Source: a bacterium
GTDB taxonomy: Bacteria > UBA8248
NCBI GenBank assembly: GCA_027622355.1
Contig: JAQBZT010000072.1
Coordinates: forward strand, 1 to 10,501
Length of the DNA: 10,501 nt
Direction: 5' to 3'
Under the pieces are notes generated by a model. It saw only the letters and a list, made by a program, of their open reading frames with translations. It did not search any database and was not told the DNA's origin. Below, piece after piece: positions 1-5,713 of this stretch (position 1 is the first letter of the stretch; each line of letters starts with the position of its first letter). Both the position numbers and the translations under genes were made by a program.

Positions 1-601
1 CGTGGGGGTGGTCGAGATGGTTCTGGCCGGTTCGACGAACAAGGCCATCGTCCGGCTCATCAACCGACACGGCGGCGTGGCCGTCGGCCTCTCGGGTTCG
101 GATGCGGGACTGACCCGGGCCCGGAAGCTCACCCTGAACCGCCAGGGGGCCGAGGGCGCGGACGAGATCGATCTCGGGCACGTCGGCGAGGTGGTGGAGA
201 TCAATCCCGGCATCATCCATCACCTTGTCCGGGAAAACTTCATCCCCGTCATCGCGCCGCTGGGCGTGGGCGAGGACGGCACCGTCTACAACATCAACGC
301 CGACTCGGTGGCCGGCGCGATCGCCGCCGCGCTGCAGGCGGAGAAGTTCATTTTGCTGACAGACGTTCCCGGGATTCTCGATCAGAAGGGAGAGTTGATC
401 AGCACGCTCCGCTCCGAAAACATCGAGCCGCTCAAGGAGCAAGGCGTCATCAAGGGAGGGATGATCCCCAAGGTCGAGGCTTGCCTCACCGCTCTCGGGG
501 AAGGCGTCCGCAAGGCCCACATCGTGGATGGCCGGACCCCGCACGCCGTCCTCCTCGAAATCTTCACCGATGAAGGGGTGGGAACCCAAATCGTCAATTG
601 A
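1..601 (+). CDS. argB: Acetylglutamate kinase, 5'-truncated by window edge
   Basis: Phosphorylates N-acetyl-L-glutamate with ATP, the second step of arginine synthesis, in the cytoplasm. Only the last 199 residues or so are present. The family is usually about 290-300 residues, so roughly the first 100, with the N-terminal substrate-binding part, lie upstream. The GTG at position 2 is an internal valine codon, not a start: VGVVEMVLAG matches the middle of the family. Visible family blocks are the VGLSG segment, the NADSVAGAIAAAL nucleotide-binding region followed by LLTDVPGIL, and the C-terminal GGMIPKVEAC and HAVLLEIFTDEGVGT stretches. It is the first visible gene of an arginine operon, with argD beginning 19 bp after its stop. 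Arginine feedback sensitivity cannot be judged, because the N-terminal helix that usually accompanies it is missing. Confidence 0.96.
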   Translation, partial: VGVVEMVLAGSTNKAIVRLINRHGGVAVGLSGSDAGLTRARKLTLNRQGAEGADEIDLGHVGEVVEINPGIIHHLVRENFIPVIAPLGVGEDGTVYNINADSVAGAIAAALQAEKFILLTDVPGILDQKGELISTLRSENIEPLKEQGVIKGGMIPKVEACLTALGEGVRKAHIVDGRTPHAVLLEIFTDEGVGTQIVN

Positions 602-620
602 AATACGGGAGCATTTCCTC

Positions 621-1814
621 ATGTCGAACAAGGAACTGATTGAACAGGCGGGCAAGTATGTCGCGCCGACGTATGGAAGATACCCCATCGCGCTGGTACG
701 GGGCGAAGGCTGTCGGCTCTGGGACGCGGACGGCAAGGAATATCTGGATTTCGTCGCGGGCCTCGCGGTCTGCAACCTGGGCCACTGCCATCCGGCGGTG
801 GTGAAGGCGCTGCGGGATCAGGCCGGCAAGCTGCTGCACGTCTCGAACCTCTACCACATCGAGCCCCAGATCCAGCTCGCCCGGCGGCTGGCCGAAAACT
901 CGTTCGGGGACAAGGTGTTCTTCTGCAACAGCGGGACCGAGGCGGTCGAGGCGATCCTCAAGCTCGCCCGGAAATACTCCTTCAAAAAACACGGCGAGGG
1001 CCGGAACGAAGTCCTCTCCTTCGAAAACAGTTTTCACGGAAGGACGATGGCCGCGCTCTCCGCGACCGGCCAGACGAAATTCCACAAGGGATTCCATCCC
1101 CTTCTGCCGGGGCACCGCTATCTTCCCTTCGGCGATCTCGAGGAGGTCGCCGGAGCGGTCTCGGAGAAGACCTGCGCCATTCTCGTCGAACCGATCCAGG
1201 GCGAGGGCGGTGTTCACTTGCCGCCGGAGGGCTATCTGCAGGGCCTTCGGGAGATCTGCGACGCGAACGATCTGCTCCTTCTCTTCGATGAGGTGCAGGT
1301 CGGGATGGGGCGAACGGGAAAACTCTGGGCGCATGAGCACTACGGCGCGGCGCCGGATGCCATGGCACTCGCCAAGGGCCTCGCGGGCGGCACCGCCATC
1401 GGCGCCCTCGTCGCCAGCGACAAGGCGATGGCCTTCGAGCCGGGCGATCACGCCTCCACCTTCGGGGGAAATCCCCTCGCCGCGGCCGCCGGCTGCGCGG
1501 CCCTCGACGCCACGCTCGCCCCCGGCTTTCTCGAAGATGTGGCCGAGAAGGGCGAATACGCCGCCGCCGGGCTCCGGGAAATGGCGGGGCGGCACGCCCT
1601 CATCAAGGATGTCCGGGGCAAGGGCCTCATCCTCGGCTGCGAGGTGGACCGGGACGCCACCTCCCTCGTTCCCAAGGGAATCACGGCCGGCTTCCTCTTC
1701 AACGTCACCGTGGGCACCGTCATCCGGATGATGCCGCCGCTCACTGTAGAAAAAGCGATGATCGACAGATTTCTGGAATTTCTCGACGGCGCGCTGAAGG
1801 ACCTCGCCAAATGA
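621..1814 (+). CDS. argD: Acetylornithine aminotransferase (PLP-dependent, class III)
   Basis: Converts N-acetylglutamate-5-semialdehyde plus glutamate to N-acetylornithine and 2-oxoglutarate, using PLP. The protein is 397 residues, normal for the family. FFCNSGTEA (100-108) is the phosphate-binding region, FHGRT lies at 138-142, Asp223 in LLLFDEVQ should bind the PLP ring nitrogen, and Lys252 in LAKG should be the Schiff-base lysine. I chose the ATG at 621 because the protein then begins at the usual family N-terminus (MSNKELIEQAGKY) and GGGAG stands 9 nt upstream at 607-611. An in-frame ATG at 528 would overlap the end of argB and add 31 unrelated residues. In many bacteria ArgD also serves as succinyldiaminopimelate aminotransferase in lysine synthesis; that is possible here but not shown. 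The last bases overlap the argF start (ATGA). Confidence 0.95.
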   Translation: MSNKELIEQAGKYVAPTYGRYPIALVRGEGCRLWDADGKEYLDFVAGLAVCNLGHCHPAVVKALRDQAGKLLHVSNLYHIEPQIQLARRLAENSFGDKVFFCNSGTEAVEAILKLARKYSFKKHGEGRNEVLSFENSFHGRTMAALSATGQTKFHKGFHPLLPGHRYLPFGDLEEVAGAVSEKTCAILVEPIQGEGGVHLPPEGYLQGLREICDANDLLLLFDEVQVGMGRTGKLWAHEHYGAAPDAMALAKGLAGGTAIGALVASDKAMAFEPGDHASTFGGNPLAAAAGCAALDATLAPGFLEDVAEKGEYAAAGLREMAGRHALIKDVRGKGLILGCEVDRDATSLVPKGITAGFLFNVTVGTVIRMMPPLTVEKAMIDRFLEFLDGALKDLAK

Positions 1815-2737
1815 GAAAAAGAGACTACCTCACGGGCACCGAACTCTCGCCGGGGGAGACCGAAGCGCTCCTCGCCCGGGCGCTCGAAATGAAGAAGGAC
1901 GGGAAGCCCTCGGAGATTCTGGCCGGAAAGACATTCACCCTGCTCTTCGAAAAGCACTCCACCCGGACCCGTGTTTCCTTCGAGGCCGGCATCGCCCAAC
2001 TGGGCGGCACCGGCATCTTTCTTACCACAAAGGAAACCCAGCTCGGCCGGGGAGAAACGATTGCGGACAGCGCCAAGGTGCTCGGCCGGTACACGGACGG
2101 CATCATCATCCGCACCTACGGCCACGACCGGATCGAGGAATTCGCCGAAAACGCGGCGGTGCCGGTCATCAACGCCCTGACCGACCTGCACCATCCCTGC
2201 CAGGCGCTGGCGGACGTGCTCACCCTCCGGGAAAAGTTCGGGAAGATGAAGGGCCTGAAGATCGCCTATCTCGGAGACGGGAACAACGTGCTCCACTCGC
2301 TCCTGCTGGTGGCGGCCCCGCTCGGGATCAGCGTGAGCGCCGCCTGCCCCCCGCCCTACCACCCGGACTCCGGCGTGGTGGACGAGGCCCTCGCCCTCGC
2401 CGCCGGCTCGGGGGCGACCATCTACATCGGGGACAGCATCGAGGAGGCCTGCCGCGGCGCCCACGCCATCTACACCGATGTGTGGACCTCGATGGGACAG
2501 GAAGAGGAAGCCGCCGAGCGGCGCAGGCGCCTCCTCCCCTACCAGGTGCACGGCGAGGTGTTCCACGGCGCCGACAGGAACGCTGTTTTCATGCACTGCC
2601 TGCCCGCCCACCGGGGGGAGGAAGTGACCGCAGAGATCATCGACGGCCCGCGAAGCGTGGTGTTCGATCAAGCGGAAAACCGCCTCCACGCCCAAAAAGC
2701 CCTTTTGGAACTGCTCGTGGGAGCCGAAAATGCCTGA
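1811..2737 (+). CDS. argF: Ornithine carbamoyltransferase
   Basis: Transfers the carbamoyl group from carbamoyl phosphate to ornithine, giving citrulline; cytoplasmic and normally trimeric. The 308-residue length is typical. STRTR (50-54) is the carbamoyl-phosphate loop, HPCQ (128-131) and HCLPAHRG (262-269) are the classic OTCase signatures, and DVWTSMG (223-229) is the ornithine-binding D-x3-SMG motif. That motif argues for true ornithine rather than acetylornithine carbamoyltransferase. The start codon overlaps the argD stop in an ATGA junction, with AAGGA 9 nt upstream (1797-1801). Its end overlaps argG by 8 bp. I favour the anabolic role (argF rather than catabolic arcB) because no arcA or arcC lies nearby and the gene is embedded in the biosynthetic cluster. 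Confidence 0.96.
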   Translation: MRKRDYLTGTELSPGETEALLARALEMKKDGKPSEILAGKTFTLLFEKHSTRTRVSFEAGIAQLGGTGIFLTTKETQLGRGETIADSAKVLGRYTDGIIIRTYGHDRIEEFAENAAVPVINALTDLHHPCQALADVLTLREKFGKMKGLKIAYLGDGNNVLHSLLLVAAPLGISVSAACPPPYHPDSGVVDEALALAAGSGATIYIGDSIEEACRGAHAIYTDVWTSMGQEEEAAERRRRLLPYQVHGEVFHGADRNAVFMHCLPAHRGEEVTAEIIDGPRSVVFDQAENRLHAQKALLELLVGAENA

Positions 2738-3947
2738 TGCACCGAAAAAAGTGGTCCTCGCCTACTCGGGCGGGCTCGACACCTCCGTCATGCTGCTTTG
2801 GCTGAAGGAGCGCTACGGCTGCGAGGTGGTGGCCTACGCGGCGGACGTGGGCCAGGGCGCGGGCGAGCTCGAGGGTCTGGCGGAAAAGGCCCGGAAGACC
2901 GGCGCGGCCGAGTGCCACATCGTCGATCTGCGCGAGGAGTTTGCGCGGGACTATGTCTTTCCCATGCTCCGCGCCGGGGCGGTCTACGAGGGACTCTATC
3001 TGCTCGGTACCTCGATTGCGCGTCCCGTCATCGCCAAGGGCCAGATGGACATCTTGAAGAAAACGGGGGCGGATGCCGTCGCCCACGGGGCCACCGGCAA
3101 GGGAAACGACCAGGTGCGCTTCGAGCTCACCTACGCGGCCATTGACCCCGAGGTGCGGATCATCGCCCCCTGGCGGGAGTGGGACTTCGGCGGGCGCTCC
3201 CAGCTGATCGCCTACGCCGAGCGGCACGGCATCTCCATACCGGTGACGGCGGAGAAGCCCTATTCCATGGACAGGAATCTGCTTCACATCAGCTTCGAGG
3301 GCGGCGTGCTGGAAGATCCCTGGAGCGAGCCCAATGAGGACATGTACGTCCTCACCGTCTCGCCCGAGAAGGCGCCCGACCAGCCGCACTATGTCGAGAT
3401 TGATTTCGAGAACGGCGACCCCGTCGCGCTCGATGGCGAGCGGCTGAATCCGGTCGAACTCTTCGAGCGCCTCAACGCGCTGGCCGGCGCCCACGGGGTC
3501 GGACGGGTGGACATCGTCGAGAACCGCTACGTCGGCATGAAGAGCCGAGGGGTGTACGAGACCCCGGCCGGAACCGTGCTGCACACAGCGCGGCGGGCGG
3601 TCGAGTCGATCACACTCGATCGGGAGGTACTCCACCTGAGGGACTCCCTCATCCCGCAGTATGCCCGGATGGTTTACAACGGCTTCTGGTTCGCCCCCGA
3701 GCGGGAGATGCTGCAGAGCGCCATCGATACGGCAATGAAGAGTGTCTGGGGCACCGCCCGGATCAAGCTCTTCAAGGGTGCCTGCTACGTGGCCGGGCGC
3801 AAGGCGGCGCCAGAGCATTCCCTCTATCAGCCCCAGCTGGCCACCTTCGAGGAGGACGGCATCTACGCGCAGTCGGACGCCGAGGGCTTCATCCGGCTCA
3901 ACGCCCTCAGGTTGAGGGTCGAGGCCCAGAAGCGGGCCAAGGGCTAG
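2730..3947 (+). CDS. argG: Argininosuccinate synthase
   Basis: Joins citrulline and aspartate at the expense of ATP (to AMP and PPi), forming argininosuccinate. The 405-residue protein is the usual length for the bacterial short form. The N-terminal SGGLDTS (13-19) is the PP-loop ATP pyrophosphatase motif, and GATGKGNDQVRFE (120-132) is the second signature, lining the citrulline/aspartate site. YSMDRNLLH and the following GGVLEDP stretch are also typical. The ATG at 2730 overlaps the end of argF; GGGAG at 2719-2723 with a 6-nt spacer supports it. In many genomes with this gene order argH follows closely. Here a 128-bp gap and a selenoprotein-like gene follow instead, so argH must be elsewhere or further downstream. 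Confidence 0.97.
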   Translation: MPDAPKKVVLAYSGGLDTSVMLLWLKERYGCEVVAYAADVGQGAGELEGLAEKARKTGAAECHIVDLREEFARDYVFPMLRAGAVYEGLYLLGTSIARPVIAKGQMDILKKTGADAVAHGATGKGNDQVRFELTYAAIDPEVRIIAPWREWDFGGRSQLIAYAERHGISIPVTAEKPYSMDRNLLHISFEGGVLEDPWSEPNEDMYVLTVSPEKAPDQPHYVEIDFENGDPVALDGERLNPVELFERLNALAGAHGVGRVDIVENRYVGMKSRGVYETPAGTVLHTARRAVESITLDREVLHLRDSLIPQYARMVYNGFWFAPEREMLQSAIDTAMKSVWGTARIKLFKGACYVAGRKAAPEHSLYQPQLATFEEDGIYAQSDAEGFIRLNALRLRVEAQKRAKG

Positions 3948-3986
3948 GAACTTGCCCCGGCCCCACCCAAGCGGCGCGGTGCCTCC

Positions 3987-4000
3987 AAAAACCGGTTTTT
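3987..4000 (+). repeat. 14-bp perfect palindrome after argG, possible weak terminator
   Basis: AAAAACCGGTTTTT is a perfect inverted repeat 39 bp after the argG stop and ends in a T5 run. An alternative fold pairs CGGT (3977-3980) with ACCG (3991-3994) just ahead of the T-run. Both stems are weak, so termination of the arginine operon here is only suggested. The rest of the 128-bp gap holds a C8 run (4011-4018) and a possible promoter, but no gene. Confidence 0.25.
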
Positions 4001-4024
4001 CGGGAATCTTCCCCCCCCTTCCCC

Positions 4025-4033
4025 TGTTATACG
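4025..4033 (+). promoter_or_regulatory. Possible extended -10 promoter element
   Basis: TGTTATACG has the TGn extension followed by a 4/6 match to TATAAT, and lies 42 bp upstream of the ATG at 4076. No convincing -35 box stands at the right spacing, which extended -10 promoters can tolerate. It would give the selenoprotein-like gene its own transcript. A short motif like this arises by chance, so confidence is low. Confidence 0.25.
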
Positions 4034-4075
4034 AGAGGGAATGGAGAAATCTCCGCCTAAAGAGATACATTAACT

Positions 4076-4714
4076 ATGAATGTTAAATATCTGAAATACA
4101 TTATTATCGGTCTGCTGGCTATTGGAGGGGGCTTTGCGATTTGGCCGGTCTCGAGCCGGGAAATCCCGCCCGCGACACAGGTCGGCGGACCCGCCGAGGG
4201 CTCGCTTCCGAACCTCGTCCACGCTCTCGCCAAGGCCAACGTCCAGCCCATTGAGCCGGTCGCCGTCCCCGACTTCTTGCTCCCCGATCTGACGGGTCAG
4301 AAGGTGCGCTTTTCGGATTTCGCCGGCAAGGTCTTGATCGTGAACTTCTGGACCACCCACTGACCCTACTGCGCCAGGGAGCGGGCCGCTCTCGAGAAGA
4401 CCCATCAGAAATACAAGGATCAGGGATTCGCCGTCGTCGCCATCTCCATGGATCAGGACACCTCCCTCGTCGGCCCCTACGTGAAGGACTACCGGCTCAC
4501 CTTCCCCAACCTGCTGGACCCGGGAAGTGCGGTATCTCCGATGTTCGGGGTCCGCTACACCCCGACGAATTACCTGATCAACCGGGGGGGAGAGGTCGTG
4601 GGCCGGACGCTCGGCTACCGCGACTGGGATACGCCACAAGCCCACGCCATCCTCGAAAGGCTTCTCGCCGAGAAAGCCCTGCCGAAGAAAACCAGGGAAG
4701 CCGCGCACAACTAG
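4076..4714 (+). CDS. TlpA/ResA-like thioredoxin-fold selenoprotein (in-frame TGA as Sec96)
   Basis: Seen in the sequence: one frame runs from ATG 4076 to TAG 4712-4714 (212 residues), interrupted only by TGA at codon 96. Residues about 6-24 are a hydrophobic segment behind two lysines, a signal anchor or signal peptide. A linker follows, then a redoxin domain from about 64 (FLLPDLTGQKVRFSDFAGKVLIVNFW). The active site reads W-T-T-H-TGA-P-Y-C, aligning TGA with the first Cys of the family's WATWCxxC; the resolving Cys is Cys99. Pro163 in GVRYTPTNYLI is the expected cis-Pro. Codons after the TGA keep the same GC-rich third positions. Family knowledge: TlpA/ResA proteins are extracytoplasmic thiol-disulfide reductases, and Sec often replaces Cys in thioredoxin folds. 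Inference: a Sec-containing periplasmic reductase. Only a weak Shine-Dalgarno (AGAG) precedes the ATG. The alternative is a pseudogene or sequencing error. Annotation that reads TGA as stop would give 95- and 88-residue fragments. Confidence 0.85.
4361..4363 (+). other. In-frame TGA, putative selenocysteine codon (Sec96)
   Basis: The TGA falls at the attacking-cysteine position of the redox motif, giving UPYC. If it were a stop, the upstream product would have a membrane anchor and half a thioredoxin fold without an active site. The downstream part would have to start at ATG 4448, which has no visible Shine-Dalgarno and lies beyond Cys99. Confidence 0.83.
4377..4393 (+). promoter_or_regulatory. 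Candidate bacterial SECIS hairpin
   Basis: GGGAGC (4377-4382) pairs with GCTCTC (4388-4393) through six pairs, one of them G-U, closing a 5-nt apical loop GGGCC (4383-4387). The loop begins 19 nt after the TGA. Known bacterial SECIS elements lie inside the coding region, typically with the apical loop about 16-37 nt from the UGA and a G at the start of the loop; both features are met. Short GC-rich stems are common in GC-rich DNA, so this supports the Sec reading but does not prove it. Confidence 0.6.
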
Positions 4715-4747
4715 CGCGAGCGCCCCGCCGCTTCGCAGCCGTATCCG

Positions 4748-5713
4748 TTATTTTTTAAAAAACGGCCCCCCGGACAGGGGCCGGTTTTTCGTTGGCGCGG
4801 GGTTCGCGGCTTTGCCGCTTCGCCTGCGGCCGCGCTCGGGCCAGATCAACAGGATGGCGCTCGCCACGTAGATGGAAGAGTAGGTGCCGACGATGATTCC
4901 CACTGTCAGGGCAAACGCCACATCGGAGATCACCGCCCCCCCGAGGAAGAGGAAGGCCAAGACCGCGACGAGCGTCGTTCCCGAGGTCAGGATCGTCCGC
5001 GAGAGGGTCTGGTTGATGGAGTTGTTGACGATCTCTTCGAATTCCGAGCGCCGCGCGAGGCGCACGTTCTCCCGGATGCGGTCGAACACCACGATGGTGT
5101 CGTTCAGGGAATAGCCCACGATGGTCAGGAGCGCCGCGACGATCGGAAGGGAAAACTCCTTGCCCGAGAGCGAGAACGCCCCCAGTGTCAGCACGACATC
5201 GTGGAGAATGGCGATGACCGCGGCGACCGCCTGTCTGAACTGGAACCGGATGCTGACGTAGATCAGGATACCCAGGAGCGCGAAAAGCATGCTGCTCACC
5301 GCCTTCTGGCGAAGATCGGCGCCCACCTGCGGGCCGACCATCTCCGTCCGGCGAATCTCGAAGGTTCCCTTTCCGAAACGCTTGGACAGCGCGGCGGCGA
5401 TTCGCTCCCCCACGCCCTCGACCGATCCCAAGCTGCGCTCCACCCGGATGAGAAACTCCTGCTCTGAGCCGAAATTCTGAACGACGGTGTCCCCGAAGTT
5501 CAGGCCCGAAACCGCCTCCCGCACCTCCCCGATGGGGCGCGCGGCGCTGAAGCGCAACTGAACGAGCGTGCCGCCGGTGAAGTCGATCCCGTAGTTGATG
5601 CCCTTCATGCCGAGCAGCGCCAGCGCCAGCAGGACGGCGGCGATCGAAATGCCGCCGAAAAGGGTGCGCTTGCCGATAAAGTCGTACTTCGCTTCGGAGG
5701 AGAAAAATTCCAT
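4748..5713 (-). CDS. secF: Protein translocase subunit SecF
   Basis: Inner-membrane RND-type partner of SecD; the SecDF complex uses the proton gradient to help pull exported proteins through SecYEG. The protein has 321 residues, normal for SecF. TM1 lies at about 19-36, followed by GIDFTGGT (42-49), a periplasmic domain to about 135, and a five-helix membrane bundle from about 139 to 291. GYSLNDTIVVFDRIREN (200-216) is the SecF signature in TM4 and the following loop. The ATG directly abuts the secD stop with no gap, so the two are probably translationally coupled. The last residues (RPLSGGPFFKK) are encoded by the terminator hairpin and its A/T flanks, which is odd. This C-terminal tail lies beyond the conserved membrane core. 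Confidence 0.96.
   Translation of the reverse strand: MEFFSSEAKYDFIGKRTLFGGISIAAVLLALALLGMKGINYGIDFTGGTLVQLRFSAARPIGEVREAVSGLNFGDTVVQNFGSEQEFLIRVERSLGSVEGVGERIAAALSKRFGKGTFEIRRTEMVGPQVGADLRQKAVSSMLFALLGILIYVSIRFQFRQAVAAVIAILHDVVLTLGAFSLSGKEFSLPIVAALLTIVGYSLNDTIVVFDRIRENVRLARRSEFEEIVNNSINQTLSRTILTSGTTLVAVLAFLFLGGAVISDVAFALTVGIIVGTYSSIYVASAILLIWPERGRRRSGKAANPAPTKNRPLSGGPFFKK
4757..4789. terminator. Bidirectional intrinsic terminator between convergent genes
   Basis: CGGCCCC (4763-4769) and GGGGCCG (4777-4783) form a perfect 7-bp GC stem with a 7-nt loop. It is flanked by A6 (4757-4762) on the left and T5 (4785-4789) on the right. Read on the + strand it ends the selenoprotein-like gene 48 bp after its stop. 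Read on the - strand the same stem is followed by T6. The whole element lies inside the 3' coding end of secF, upstream of its stop codon. Confidence 0.8.

Noticed and set aside
2..4. GTG at position 2 as the start of argB.
   Set aside because: The following sequence matches the middle of acetylglutamate kinase, so the gene is cut by the window edge.
528..620. An upstream in-frame ATG that would extend argD by 31 residues into argB.
   Set aside because: The extension is unlike ArgD proteins; ATG 621 has a good ribosome site and the standard N-terminus.
4011..4018. C8 run in the gap after argG.
   Set aside because: It is a simple homopolymer in a noncoding pyrimidine-rich stretch. It could vary in length but has no gene to phase-vary at that point.
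594..4070. Long - strand open frames opposite argD, argF and argG (594-1595, 1448-2695, 2637-4070).
   Set aside because: They mirror GC-rich codon structure of well-identified genes, resemble no family I recognise, and overlap one another.
4041..4073. A 10-codon upstream ORF (MEKSPPKEIH) ending just before the selenoprotein-like gene, with GAGGGA directly ahead.
   Set aside because: The purine run is too close to its ATG for a normal ribosome site, and an ORF this short arises easily by chance.
4076..4363. A complete 95-residue protein ending at TGA, with a separate 88-residue protein from ATG 4448.
   Set aside because: The two parts are in the same frame and join into one complete thioredoxin fold. 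The second ATG has no ribosome site and would omit the active site.
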